DNA of 21,862 nucleotides from positions 1-21,862 of the forward strand of contig CAOKJJ010000077.1 in NCBI GenBank assembly GCA_948468465.1, given 5' to 3'. The stretch is from an uncultured Eubacterium sp. (GTDB lineage: Bacteria; Bacillota_A; Clostridia; Lachnospirales; Lachnospiraceae). The notes beneath the pieces were generated by a model. That model did not search any database and was not told the origin of the DNA. It was given only the letters and a program-made list of their open reading frames with translations. This document shows, in pieces, positions 14,458-21,862 of this stretch (position 1 is its first letter; every line of letters begins with the position of its first letter). The translations under genes and the position numbers were made by a program.

Positions 14458-14866
14458 ATTCGCTTCTCCCGGCCGCTTTCGTTGCAACTACCGGCACACC
14501 CGTGCCTGCGACATTTTCCAGCAGCACATCTCCTGACGCGATTGGCGCCCTGGCCAGTATGTTGTTAATCTCTTTCATACATGCAAATATTTTTTCTTTT
14601 GGAATGTCTGTTTTTGTTTTGACAGATACATATGCACGGTCACCGCCTTCTACTCTTACCGTAGAGGTCACAATGCGGGTAGGGTTCGTTACTTCCTTTT
14701 CTGCATAGGCCTTCCCTTTCGGACATGTATGACCGCTGACGTTCACCGCTTTTGTTTTATCTTTATCATCTTTATCTAGGGTTACCGTCAGCGGACAGCC
14801 CATGGGGCAGCCGATGCAGATCAGTTCTTTTTTTTCTTTCTTTTTTTCTTCCTTTCTTTCCTTCAC
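14447..14866 (-). CDS. DUF1667 four-cysteine protein, small subunit of the glycerol-3-phosphate oxidation complex
   Basis: This 139-residue protein has four cysteines, Cys17, Cys20, Cys24 (LICIGCPMGC) and Cys48 (GHTCPKG), suited to an Fe-S cluster or zinc. The rest (TNPTRIVTSTVRVEGG) is typical of DUF1667, which regularly follows a GlpA-like and a second FAD oxidoreductase gene. By analogy with GlpABC it would be the electron-transfer component; that is inferred. The start is GTG at 14866, chosen because AAAGGAG (14874-14880) lies 7 nt before it; a TTG at 14884 in the same frame has no site and would overlap the previous gene. Residues 2-14 are an unusual tail of only Lys, Glu and Arg (KERKEEKKKEKKE), encoded by a pure purine tract; most relatives I recall begin close to MKELICI. 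Confidence 0.85.
   Translation of the reverse strand: MKERKEEKKKEKKELICIGCPMGCPLTVTLDKDDKDKTKAVNVSGHTCPKGKAYAEKEVTNPTRIVTSTVRVEGGDRAYVSVKTKTDIPKEKIFACMKEINNILARAPIASGDVLLENVAGTGVPVVATKAAGRSEYGL
14825..14864. repeat. 40-nt pure pyrimidine/purine tract in the start region of the DUF1667 gene
   Basis: Every base from 14825 to 14864 on the plus strand is C or T, including runs of eight T (14828-14835) and seven T (14841-14847). On the coding strand this is an A/G tract covering codons 1-14. Homopolymer runs like these can slip during replication or transcription, and either run would shift the reading frame. Confidence 0.85.
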
Positions 14867-14870
14867 GCCA

Positions 14871-16133
14871 TTACTCCTTTTCAATTTTTATCGTAATGCA
14901 CTTTAGCTGCGGATAAGCTGCAAGCTGCTGCTTACGCAGCACAACCTGTTCCATTTCCCCTGGCGCCATCACCTGTTTTCTGCGATGCAGCACCCGTTCC
15001 TGATCAAAATAAACGCTGATATAGGAATTTTTGTAAACACCGCCGACACGAAACCGTACTGTCAGTTCCTCTTCCATCCTGCCGGCGCCGATCTGGCGCG
15101 GCACGGTGTAACGTACGCCGTCTACCGCTTCCACGGCGATCTTAGCGCCATGCTCTTCCAGTTCCCCTTTTACAAACCTGGCTGCATTGGCTCCTGCCCG
15201 CTTTGCTTCTTCTGATACATAGTCGACCAGATCATGTACATGCAGCACATTGCCGCAGGCAAATACACCGGGAATGTTTGTCTCCAGGCTTTCATTGACG
15301 GCAGGCCCGCCGGTAACGGCATCCAGCTGCACGCCCATATCTTTGGACAGCTCATTTTCCGGAATCAGTCCGACAGACAGCAACAGCGTATCGCATGTAT
15401 ACTCCTCTTCCGTACCCGGAACCGGCTTTCCATGTTCATCTACCTGCGCAAGCGTAATCCCTTCCAGACGTTCTTTTCCTTTGATATCCACGACCGTGTG
15501 GCTTAACTTGAGCGGGATTCCATAATCATCCAGACACTGCACAATGTTGCGCTTTAATCCACCGGAATATGGCATCAGTTCGGCGACTGCTTTTACCTTT
15601 GCCCCTTCCAGCGTCATGCGTCTTGCCATAATAAGCCCGATGTCGCCGGAACCTAAAATCACGACTTCCCTGCCCGGCAGATAGCCTTCGATATTTACCA
15701 GCCGCTGGGCGGTGCCTGCCGAAAATATGCCTGCCGGACGATAGCCTGGGATATTCAGCGCGCCTCTGGGCCGTTCCCTGCACCCCATTGCGAGAATGAC
15801 TGCTTTTGCCTGTATCTGCATCATACCATCGCTTTTGTTCATCGCCGTAACTACTTTCTGCGGGCTGATGTCCATGACCATCGTATGAAGCTTATATGCA
15901 ATCTCCAGTTCCCTGACCTGGGCAATAAAACGATCCGCATATTCCGGCCCGGTCAGTTCCTCCTGAAACGTATGCAGTCCAAATCCATTATGGATGCATT
16001 GATTTAAAATGCCGCCAAGCTCTTTGTCACGTTCCAGAATCAGGATGCTGTCAATCCCCAAAGCTTTGGCGGATACCGCCGCGGCCAGTCCCGCAGGCCC
16101 TCCGCCTATGATTACTATATCGTATGCTTTCAC
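14871..16133 (-). CDS. FAD/NAD-dependent oxidoreductase, second flavin subunit of the glycerol operon
   Basis: The 420-residue protein has two Rossmann-type dinucleotide sites: GGGPAG at residues 10-15 (FAD) and GSGDIG at 161-166 (NAD(P)H), plus the second FAD element GVFACGNVLHVHD near 289-301. This is the pyridine-nucleotide-disulfide oxidoreductase fold without the redox CxxC of thioredoxin reductase. Relatives in this gene order pair with a GlpA-like dehydrogenase and a DUF1667 protein, so it probably passes electrons from glycerol-3-phosphate to NAD(P) or another carrier, like the GlpB role; inferred. The start is GTG at 16133 with a strong AAGGAGGA site. An in-frame GTG at 16220 would add 29 residues encoded by a tandem repeat and has no ribosome site, so it was rejected. 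Gene stops 4 nt before the DUF1667 start. Confidence 0.9.
   Translation of the reverse strand: MKAYDIVIIGGGPAGLAAAVSAKALGIDSILILERDKELGGILNQCIHNGFGLHTFQEELTGPEYADRFIAQVRELEIAYKLHTMVMDISPQKVVTAMNKSDGMMQIQAKAVILAMGCRERPRGALNIPGYRPAGIFSAGTAQRLVNIEGYLPGREVVILGSGDIGLIMARRMTLEGAKVKAVAELMPYSGGLKRNIVQCLDDYGIPLKLSHTVVDIKGKERLEGITLAQVDEHGKPVPGTEEEYTCDTLLLSVGLIPENELSKDMGVQLDAVTGGPAVNESLETNIPGVFACGNVLHVHDLVDYVSEEAKRAGANAARFVKGELEEHGAKIAVEAVDGVRYTVPRQIGAGRMEEELTVRFRVGGVYKNSYISVYFDQERVLHRRKQVMAPGEMEQVVLRKQQLAAYPQLKCITIKIEKE
14874..14880 (-). promoter_or_regulatory. Ribosome binding site that fixes the GTG start of the DUF1667 gene
   Basis: AAAGGAG on the minus strand, 7 nt before the GTG at 14864-14866. 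It lies within the last codons of the upstream oxidoreductase gene, which stops at 14871, so the two genes do not overlap and are probably translationally coupled. Confidence 0.8.
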
Positions 16134-16140
16134 GCATTTT

Positions 16141-16148
16141 TCCTCCTT
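16141..16148 (-). promoter_or_regulatory. Ribosome binding site that fixes the GTG start of the second FAD oxidoreductase
   Basis: AAGGAGGA on the minus strand, 7 nt before the GTG at 16131-16133. It rules out the longer N-terminus that an upstream in-frame GTG would give. Confidence 0.85.
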
Positions 16149-16170
16149 CCATATGCTGCCTCTTAATAAG

Positions 16171-16215
16171 CGCTGCGAATATTCGTGCTGCGAATATTCA
16201 TGCCGCGAATTTCCA
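16171..16215. repeat. Three 15-bp tandem units in the intergenic gap of the glycerol operon
   Basis: Units are CGCTGCGAATATTCG (16171-16185), TGCTGCGAATATTCA (16186-16200) and a more diverged TGCCGCGAATTTCCA (16201-16215). The first two hold the palindrome GAATATTC. They fill half of the 88-bp gap between the GlpA-like gene and the next oxidoreductase. The unit length is a multiple of three and the frame across it is open. Confidence 0.85.
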
Positions 16216-16221
16216 TACACG

Positions 16222-17658
16222 CTATTTTTCGGATTTTGTACGCCCTGTGGTAATGACAGAACGCCCGCCGCATTTTGTAACCTCTTCCATTTTTATCTGA
16301 AGCTCGCGGTTTAAGATCTCCATTGTTTTCGGACTGCAAAAGCCGGACTGGCACCTTCCCATGCCCGCCCTTGTACGCCGTTTCACACCGTCCAAAGATC
16401 TAGCGCCCACAGGCCTGTGAATGGCGTCTATCATCTCTCCCTCTGTCACAGACTCGCAGCGGCAGATAATATTTCCATAAGCCGGTTCTTTTTGAATCAG
16501 CGCGTTGCGTTCCTCTATGCTCAGGCTGGCCGGATTTAAAATGCCTTTTCGTCTCGGCTGAAAATGAGCCTTGTCCCGCAGCCCCATTTTGTCCCGCAGC
16601 AGGTCCGCAACCATCACACCGATGGCGGGAGCGCTGGACAGCCCTGGTGATTCAATGCCTGCCACATCTACAAACTGCGGCACGTCTTTCACTTCCCCGA
16701 TCACGAACTCATTTTCATTTAAGTGCGCCCGCAGTCCCGCAAAGGAAGTGATCACCTGGCGGAACGGAATATTTTTTACCGTCAGCTGCGCTTTTTCCAT
16801 CAGCTGCGCAAGCCCTGCCGCCGTTGTATTCGTCCCTTCCTTATTCGTAATATCCGCCGCTGTAGGCCCCACAAGCAGATTTCCATGGATGGTCGGTGAT
16901 ACAAGCACTCCTTTTCCCATCGGCGTAGGCAGCGTAAAAACCGTATGCGATACATGACCGCCCACACTGCGGTCAAGCAGGCAGTATTCGCCTTTCCTTG
17001 CCGTGATTTTCATCGTCTGGCTGCTGACCATATTGTGGATCTGATCCGCATATACACCGGCAGCATTGACAATATAACGGCTTTTTAGCTTTCCTTCGTT
17101 CGTATCTATCGTAAAATAACCGTTTTCTTTTTGAATATGCTTCACTTCCGTATCCAATCGAAACTCCATGCCATTGCATGCCGCATTTTCAGCCAGAGCG
17201 ATCGTTAACAAAAACGGGCATACAATCCCTCCGGTCGGCGCATACAAAGCGCCGGCTGTCTGCTCTGTCAGATTTGGCTCCAGCTTTAACGCCTCTTCTT
17301 TTGACAATATTTTAAGATCCGGCACTCCGTTTTCCACGCCCTTATGATATAACTCCTTAAGCCTTGGCATGTCCTGCTCGTCCAGGCAGACGACAATCGA
17401 GCCATTTCTTTTAAATGGAACATCCAGTTCTTCCGCCAGCTGCTCCATCCTCTGATTGCCAGATACGTTCAGCTTTGCCATCAAGGAACCCTTTGCCGCG
17501 TCAAATCCCGCATGCACAATCGCGCTGTTCGCTTTCGAGGTGCCGCAGCATACGTCCTCGCATTTCTCAATCACACAAAATTTTCCTTCATACCGCGAAA
17601 GCTCCCGTGCAATCGAGCATCCGGATACTCCTGCGCCTATGATACACACATCATACAT
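16222..17658 (-). CDS. GlpA-like FAD-dependent glycerol-3-phosphate dehydrogenase with C-terminal [2Fe-2S] BFD-like domain
   Basis: The 478-residue protein has an N-terminal FAD Rossmann motif (MYDVCIIGAGVSGCSIAREL), a D-amino-acid-oxidase-type fold (NSAIVHAGFD, PTGGIVCP, IVNAAGVYAD, TSFAGLRAH, VAGIESPGLSSAPAIG) up to about residue 365, and a C-terminal bacterioferritin-associated-ferredoxin-like domain with Cys399-x-Cys401 (CRCESVTEGE) and Cys436-x4-Cys441 (GRCQSGFC), which should bind a [2Fe-2S] cluster. This is the anaerobic GlpA architecture: it oxidises glycerol-3-phosphate to dihydroxyacetone phosphate and hands electrons to partner subunits. The ATG at 17658 has AAAGGAG (17666-17672) 7 nt upstream; the TTG two codons earlier is too close to that site. 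It follows glpK directly. Similar proteins may act on other 2-hydroxyacids, but glpK next to it supports glycerol-3-phosphate. Confidence 0.9.
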   Translation of the reverse strand: MYDVCIIGAGVSGCSIARELSRYEGKFCVIEKCEDVCCGTSKANSAIVHAGFDAAKGSLMAKLNVSGNQRMEQLAEELDVPFKRNGSIVVCLDEQDMPRLKELYHKGVENGVPDLKILSKEEALKLEPNLTEQTAGALYAPTGGIVCPFLLTIALAENAACNGMEFRLDTEVKHIQKENGYFTIDTNEGKLKSRYIVNAAGVYADQIHNMVSSQTMKITARKGEYCLLDRSVGGHVSHTVFTLPTPMGKGVLVSPTIHGNLLVGPTAADITNKEGTNTTAAGLAQLMEKAQLTVKNIPFRQVITSFAGLRAHLNENEFVIGEVKDVPQFVDVAGIESPGLSSAPAIGVMVADLLRDKMGLRDKAHFQPRRKGILNPASLSIEERNALIQKEPAYGNIICRCESVTEGEMIDAIHRPVGARSLDGVKRRTRAGMGRCQSGFCSPKTMEILNRELQIKMEEVTKCGGRSVITTGRTKSEK

Positions 17659-17741
17659 ATACAAACTCCTTTAATCATCTGCATTTTCTTTTTCATAATT
17701 TCTAAATTTATTCTATTTTATTTCTATCTTATTTCTGTTTT

Positions 17742-19241
17742 TTAATCTTCTTTCGCCCATCCATACGAATATTTCACAGCCCTGCTCCATCCTTCCAGGC
17801 AGGCGGTTCTTTCCGCCTCCTGCATCCGCGGTTTAAACACCTGGTCAATCTGCCAGTTTTTCATCACTTCTTCTTTGCCGCTCCAATAACCAACTGCAAG
17901 GCCAGCCAAATATGCCGCCCCCATCGCTGTTGTCTCCACACAGACCGGACGATGCACCGGCGCGTGAATGACATCCGCCTGAAACTGCATCAGAAAATTA
18001 TTGGCGCTCGCGCCGCCGTCTACCTTTAACGTACGAAGCGTAATGCCTGAATCCGCCTGCATCGCCGCTATAACATCATTGACCTGATAAGCGATCGACT
18101 CTAAAGTGGCGCGAATCATGTGGTATTTATTTACTCCGCGCGTGATGCCTACGATCGTGCCTCTCGCGTACTGATCCCAGTATGGGGCGCCGAGTCCGGT
18201 AAAGGCCGGCACCACATAGCAGCCATTCGTATCCTTTACTTTGGAGGCCATATATTCCGTATCCTCAGAGGTATCCACTAACCGCATCTCATCTCGCAGC
18301 CACTGTACCGCCGCGCCTGCTACAAAAATAGAACCTTCCAATGCATAGTTTACCTTGCCGTCCAGTCCCCATGCAATCGTTGTCACGAGTCCGTTTTTGG
18401 AAAACACTGGCTTTTCTCCTGTGTTCAGCAGCAAAAAACACCCGGTTCCATATGTATTTTTTGCCTCTCCTGCCGTAAAACAGGTCTGTCCAAACAAAGC
18501 TGCCTGCTGATCTCCTGCCGCTCCGCTAATCGGTATCGGCCCACCAAAAAAAGACGGATCCGCCTCTCCATAGACGCAGCTGGAAGGCATTGGCTTCGGC
18601 AGCATGCATGCCGGAATATTTAATTCCTTTAAAATATCGGCATCCCATTTGCAGTCATTAATATTAAAAAGCATCGTTCGGGAAGCATTCGAATAGTCTG
18701 TAACATGCACGGCTCCTTTTGTCAGTTTCCAGATCAGCCATGTCTCGACTGTACCAAACAAAAGCTTCCCGGCTTCCGCCTGTTCTCTTGCCCCTTCCAC
18801 ATAGTCTAAAATCCATTTTACCTTTGTTGCGGAAAAATATGCATCAATCACAAGCCCCGTTTTATTTCGGTATGGTTCCGTCAGCCCTTTTTCTTTTAAG
18901 CTGTCGCAGTACTCAGAGGTACGCCTGCACTGCCATACAATTGCATGATAAACAGGCTCTCCGGTCTCCTTGTTCCATACAATCGCTGTCTCCCTCTGGT
19001 TCGTAATGCCGATCGCCGCAATATCGGCCGCTGTAGCCCCGATTTTCTGCATCGCTTCAACGGCCACGCCAAGCTGCGTCGACCAGATCTCATTCGCGTC
19101 ATGCTCCACCCATCCCGGTTTTGGGAAATACTGGGTAAACTCCTTTTGCGCCACGCTGCACATTTCCCCTTTTTCATTAAATAAAATGCATCGGTTGCTC
19201 GTAGTGCCTGCATCCAATGCCATAACATACTTCGCCATCAT
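17742..19241 (-). CDS. glpK: Glycerol kinase
   Basis: The 499-residue protein has normal GlpK length and all FGGY-family landmarks: [12 protein letters not shown] (ATP phosphate loop), [17 protein letters not shown] and AIVWQCRRT (glycerol binding), [29 protein letters not shown] and the adenosine motif [16 protein letters not shown]. It phosphorylates glycerol to sn-glycerol-3-phosphate for the dehydrogenase encoded next. The histidine phosphorylated by HPr in Enterococcus GlpK (in an HFYG motif before the GDQQ segment) is replaced here by Ser230 (PSFFGG), so PTS activation probably does not apply. The ATG at 19241 is 6 nt from AGGAG; a second ATG follows directly and a GTG precedes. It is the first gene of the operon, under a perfect consensus promoter. 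No glpF facilitator is visible in the window. Confidence 0.97.
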   Translation of the reverse strand: MMAKYVMALDAGTTSNRCILFNEKGEMCSVAQKEFTQYFPKPGWVEHDANEIWSTQLGVAVEAMQKIGATAADIAAIGITNQRETAIVWNKETGEPVYHAIVWQCRRTSEYCDSLKEKGLTEPYRNKTGLVIDAYFSATKVKWILDYVEGAREQAEAGKLLFGTVETWLIWKLTKGAVHVTDYSNASRTMLFNINDCKWDADILKELNIPACMLPKPMPSSCVYGEADPSFFGGPIPISGAAGDQQAALFGQTCFTAGEAKNTYGTGCFLLLNTGEKPVFSKNGLVTTIAWGLDGKVNYALEGSIFVAGAAVQWLRDEMRLVDTSEDTEYMASKVKDTNGCYVVPAFTGLGAPYWDQYARGTIVGITRGVNKYHMIRATLESIAYQVNDVIAAMQADSGITLRTLKVDGGASANNFLMQFQADVIHAPVHRPVCVETTAMGAAYLAGLAVGYWSGKEEVMKNWQIDQVFKPRMQEAERTACLEGWSRAVKYSYGWAKED

Positions 19242-19326
19242 CACATGCTCCTCTCTGCAAATATTTATAAAAATCCCATTAGCTATGTGTATTTTCTATA
19301 AATCAACCTCAATTTCGCTCAATTGT

Positions 19327-19355
19327 ATTATATATTATAACTATATTCTTGTCAA
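19327..19355 (-). promoter_or_regulatory. Perfect consensus promoter of the glycerol operon
   Basis: On the minus strand TTGACA (19350-19355), exactly 17 bp, then TATAAT (19327-19332). The leader to glpK is about 80 nt. I see neither a terminator hairpin in the leader (as in GlpP antitermination) nor a convincing CcpA cre site. A promoter this strong without activator need suggests control by repression or by mRNA-level regulation. Confidence 0.88.
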
Positions 19356-19380
19356 AAGTTTCTATATATTTTATTTCAGC

Positions 19381-19409
19381 TTGACCAATCCGCAAACATC
19401 CAATACAAT
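19381..19409 (+). promoter_or_regulatory. Promoter of the Cache-type chemoreceptor
   Basis: TTGACC (19381-19386), a 17-bp spacer and TACAAT (19404-19409) lie 50 bp before the chemoreceptor start. It diverges from the glpK promoter with about 25 bp between their -35 boxes, so the two genes may be co-regulated or compete. Confidence 0.75.
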
Positions 19410-19458
19410 AAATATTAGGAAAAATGACACTGAGATAAATGGATAAGGAGATCATAAC

Positions 19459-21036
19459 ATGAATATGAAACGAAAACTGATCCTGTTAGAAACGCTGTCT
19501 CTCCTGGCTCTGAGCGTAATTTTGATTGTGGGCAGCCTGGTGCTGTCCGTCGGAGAAATGAATGTACGGATAGAAGAGACATTACGAACTGCCGTATATG
19601 GTTTTCACGGTGATACTTCCTATTTGAGAAATCAGGGAGAAAATATTGATATTACCGTATTTGAAGGAGACATCCGTACAGAAAGCTCCATTGAAGGCGC
19701 GGTCGGCACAAAAGCAAGCGCTGAGGTAGTGAAACAGGTGTTAAACGGTAAACAAACTCATTTTGACACTGATATCAATATCAACGGTACTGCTTATTAT
19801 GGCTATTATATTCCAACGGATACCGGCATGCTGTTTGCCGGAAAGCCGAAAAATGCCATTACAAAGTTTATCAGAGCCTCCCTTTTGCTGCTGATCGGAA
19901 TCGGAGCGGCTGCCTTTATTATCTGCGCCGTTATCTCCGGAATTATATCCAATTCCATATCCAAGCGGATCCGGCGTGCCGCTGACTGCCTGGAAGTGCT
20001 TGCCAGCGGGGATTTAAGCCGTGAATTTCCAACGGTAAAAGCAGACAGCAAAGATGAAGTTGACATTATCACACACGCTGTTTATGACCTGCAGCTCCAG
20101 CTAAAAGATATCGTCACAAGCATCACAAAACAAAGCGGGCAGCTAAAGATCAGCAACACTGAATTTACAGACAATTTCAGCGTTCTTGCAAAAAGTGTCA
20201 CAAATATTAACAATGCCGTAGAAGGGATTGCTGTCGGCAGCGATTCTCAGGCTCAGGAAACTTCCTCCGCAAGCCAGCAAATCGCACAAATGGCAGATGT
20301 CATCGAACAAAATTCCAGAAATGCCGCAGATCTGGAACACGCGGCTGAACATATGTCCAACCTGTCCAAACAAACGAGCCGTACACTGACAGACCTGATA
20401 ACCATGAACGAAACCACAACGGCCAACATCTCTACCGTATCTAAACAGACCAATGCTACAAATACTTCTGCTGAAAATATACAAAACGCCGTGCAGATGA
20501 TCCAGACAATCGCTGAACAGACGAACCTGCTGTCGCTGAACGCATCGATCGAAGCTGCCCGCGCAGGAGACGCCGGAAAAGGGTTTGCCGTAGTCGCGGA
20601 AGAAATACGCAAGCTTGCAGAAGATTCTTCCAAAAGCGCCAATGAAATTGAAACGACCGTACAGGAACTTTTAACAAATTCCGGCATCAGTGTACAGAAA
20701 ATGAATGAAGTAAGCCAGGATGCCGCTGTTCAAAAAGAAAAGCTGCAGCATACAAGCAATGACTTTGAAGACCTTATGCATGAAATACAATCTGTCTATG
20801 CCGCCTCTAAAAATATTTATGAACAGACCAAGCGTCTGGAGGAGCAAAAAAATACCATCCATAATGTTGTCCAGCATCTGGCATCCATTTCCGAAGAAAA
20901 TGCCGCCACTACGCAGGAAACGAGCACAAGCATGCAGGAGCTTTCCAACACAATTGAAGGCTGCAGACAAGAGACTGTCGTTTTAACCGATCTTAGCGAT
21001 CATCTGAAACAACAGACAAGCAGGTTCAAACTATAA
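19459..21036 (+). CDS. Transmembrane methyl-accepting chemotaxis protein with short Cache-like sensor
   Basis: The 525-residue receptor has a membrane helix at about 7-30, an extracellular sensor of about 105 residues (31-138), a second helix at about 139-163, a HAMP region to about 220, and a signalling domain with the hairpin tip [16 protein letters not shown]...[16 protein letters not shown] at 351-387. The sensor is single-Cache-like: [21 protein letters not shown] and the [12 protein letters not shown]...GMLFAGKP strand pattern. There is no CheR-docking pentapeptide at the C-terminus. The ATG has AAGGAG 8 nt upstream. It is divergent from glpK, which makes glycerol or a related small molecule a tempting ligand, but nothing in the sequence proves it. 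No terminator follows; the next promoter lies only 9 bp after the stop. Confidence 0.93.
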   Translation: MNMKRKLILLETLSLLALSVILIVGSLVLSVGEMNVRIEETLRTAVYGFHGDTSYLRNQGENIDITVFEGDIRTESSIEGAVGTKASAEVVKQVLNGKQTHFDTDININGTAYYGYYIPTDTGMLFAGKPKNAITKFIRASLLLLIGIGAAAFIICAVISGIISNSISKRIRRAADCLEVLASGDLSREFPTVKADSKDEVDIITHAVYDLQLQLKDIVTSITKQSGQLKISNTEFTDNFSVLAKSVTNINNAVEGIAVGSDSQAQETSSASQQIAQMADVIEQNSRNAADLEHAAEHMSNLSKQTSRTLTDLITMNETTTANISTVSKQTNATNTSAENIQNAVQMIQTIAEQTNLLSLNASIEAARAGDAGKGFAVVAEEIRKLAEDSSKSANEIETTVQELLTNSGISVQKMNEVSQDAAVQKEKLQHTSNDFEDLMHEIQSVYAASKNIYEQTKRLEEQKNTIHNVVQHLASISEENAATTQETSTSMQELSNTIEGCRQETVVLTDLSDHLKQQTSRFKL

Positions 21037-21044
21037 AATAATGA

Positions 21045-21072
21045 TTGAAACTTTTATTGAAAGTGATATAAT
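21045..21072 (+). promoter_or_regulatory. Promoter of the third chemoreceptor
   Basis: TTGAAA (21045-21050), 16 bp, then TATAAT (21067-21072), starting 9 bp after the previous gene's stop. The resulting leader would be about 165 nt, unusually long for a chemoreceptor gene. Confidence 0.6.
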
Positions 21073-21091
21073 AGGGTTATTATTAGATTTT

Positions 21092-21220
21092 TTGTGCCGT
21101 TTTACCGGTACAATGGATTTGATGCACCTTGACAAGCGAATATCGTATTGTATTTGAATAACCAAATTCAAGGAAACAAAAAATCATGTTACTGTCAGCC
21201 TCTAAGCTTTCACGTAACAT
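21092..21220 (+). other. Structured 5' leader of the third chemoreceptor
   Basis: Within the leader there are a hairpin TTGTGCCG (21092-21099) / CGGTACAA (21106-21113, one G-U pair), nested complements CCTTGA (21127-21132) / TCAAGG (21168-21173) and TTGAAT (21154-21159) / ATTCAA (21166-21171, alternatives because they overlap), and ATGTTAC (21186-21192) / GTAACAT (21214-21220). The last one closes 24 nt before the start codon. I cannot match it to a known riboswitch; conserved c-di-GMP riboswitch cores were not seen. Confidence 0.35.
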
Positions 21221-21244
21221 AATCATCATGAAAAGGGAAAAAGT

Positions 21245-21862
21245 ATGCTGAACAAGATAAAAGATATGAAAGTAGAGAAAAAGCTGAGCACTTGCTTTGC
21301 CTTCACTGTTATTATAGCAAGTATTGCAGCGGTTCTCGGATTGATCATTTTATTATACACCAACATTGCTTATAATCACGCATTGATAAACAACGGTTTC
21401 TCGCAGGGTGAAATTGGTATTTTCAGTACATATCTGAGCAAGGAACCAATTATCGTCAGAGAATTGATTCTTTTACAGGACGAGGAATCTATGAAAGAAT
21501 CCGAAGACGAACTAACTGCTATAAAAGCATTAACTGACGAAGCTTATGAAGCGCTCAAACCGCATTGCCAGACGAAAGAAGAACTGGCATACATTGAACA
21601 GATTGACACTCTTCTTCCTGCATATCGTGCTTTATTTGATGAAGTAAAAACACTTGCCAGGAACAACCAAAATGAAGAAGCATTTGATCTGCTGATTGAA
21701 GAAGCAAAACCTACTTACAAGCAGCTTACAGACGCAGTAGAAGCTCTGATCGATCTGAATGTGGCCAACGGAAACAGCTCATCCAAAAGATTAAACATGC
21801 AGGCATATTTTATGGTTGCCGTTATGGTCATTATCATCATTGTTTCTATTATTATAGCTTTG
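21245..21862 (+). CDS. Methyl-accepting chemotaxis protein with four-helix-bundle sensor (partial, runs off right edge)
   Basis: The frame is open from ATG 21245 to the window end (206 codons). It begins MLNKIKDMKVEKKLSTCFAF, has a membrane helix at about 16-38, an all-helical extracellular region of about 150 residues (FSTYLSKEPIIVRELIL, LTAIKALTDEAYEALKP, IEQIDTLLPAYRALFDEVK, AFDLLIEEAKPTYKQLTDAV) and a second membrane helix from about 188. This is the 4HB_MCP sensor layout; HAMP and signalling domains should follow outside the window. The ribosome site is AAAAGGG 7 nt before the ATG. It has its own promoter and a long leader. Ligand unknown. The N-terminal part alone could also belong to a histidine kinase or diguanylate cyclase, but the neighbouring chemoreceptor makes an MCP most likely. 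Confidence 0.85.
   Translation, partial: MLNKIKDMKVEKKLSTCFAFTVIIASIAAVLGLIILLYTNIAYNHALINNGFSQGEIGIFSTYLSKEPIIVRELILLQDEESMKESEDELTAIKALTDEAYEALKPHCQTKEELAYIEQIDTLLPAYRALFDEVKTLARNNQNEEAFDLLIEEAKPTYKQLTDAVEALIDLNVANGNSSSKRLNMQAYFMVAVMVIIIIVSIIIAL

Noticed and set aside
14458..14487. Ten-residue longer start for the CatA-like protein
   Set aside because: The upstream start would overlap the DUF1667 gene by 41 nt and lacks a ribosome site, while GGGAG sits 8 nt before the ATG at 14457.
16171..16215. CRISPR-like repeat
   Set aside because: Units are only 15 bp, directly adjacent with no spacers, and no cas genes are present.
16134..16220. N-terminal extension of the second FAD oxidoreductase from a GTG at 16220
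   Set aside because: The added 29 residues come from the 15-bp tandem repeat (HEYSQ-like), the GTG has no ribosome site, and a strong AAGGAGGA precedes the GTG at 16133 just before the FAD motif.
19242..19326. Glycerol-responsive antiterminator or riboswitch in the glpK leader
   Set aside because: The leader is about 80 nt, AT-rich, and shows no terminator hairpin or known aptamer core.

Overview
The window reads like a chromosomal segment of an anaerobic, Gram-positive gut-type Firmicute, most probably family Lachnospiraceae. The reasons are strong AAGGAGG ribosome binding sites, AT-rich intergenic regions with TTGACA/TATAAT promoters, a glycerol operon carrying a DUF1667 protein, several chemoreceptors, and a four-gene cluster whose two largest products I recall as the DUF5716 and DUF5717 families, known mainly from Lachnospiraceae. 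The genus cannot be fixed from sequence reading alone.

Layout. 1-331: start of an ABC-transporter ATPase gene (minus strand, runs off the left edge) with its promoter and two palindromic candidate operators. 332-1697: an intracellular GH5 glycosidase, preceded by what looks like the decayed N-terminus of a Tn916-type excisionase. 1770-3298: a soluble chemoreceptor with a C-terminal zinc-binding CZB domain. 3373-10647 (minus): a CsoR-type metal-sensor repressor, then a tight cluster of four genes, in transcription order a 1182-residue Ig-like/helical-solenoid protein, a divergent Hsp70/actin-fold protein, a TPR protein and a coiled-coil protein with two membrane helices. 10799-11926: a fold-type I PLP aminotransferase/decarboxylase, divergent from that cluster and ending at a strong bidirectional terminator. 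11932-12192: a small membrane zinc-ribbon protein. 12302-12962: a complete IS200-type insertion sequence (tnpA only). 13177-19241 (minus): glycerol operon, in order glpK, a GlpA-like glycerol-3-phosphate dehydrogenase, a second FAD oxidoreductase, a four-cysteine DUF1667 protein, a CatA-like acetyltransferase and a Uma2-family nuclease. 19381-21862 (plus): two more chemoreceptors, one with a short Cache-like sensor and one with a four-helix-bundle sensor that runs off the right edge.

How the parts work together. The glp genes would phosphorylate glycerol and oxidise glycerol-3-phosphate through a three-component flavin/Fe-S enzyme comparable to GlpABC. The three chemoreceptors point to a motile or at least chemosensory cell. 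The most interesting part is 3738-10647: a degenerate Hsp70-like ATPase fold made together with a TPR protein, a very large solenoid and a membrane coiled-coil protein. This looks like an undescribed cytoplasmic-membrane assembly; its function is unknown to me.

Limits: all family calls are by eye from translated sequence. No database search, structure prediction or alignment was run.
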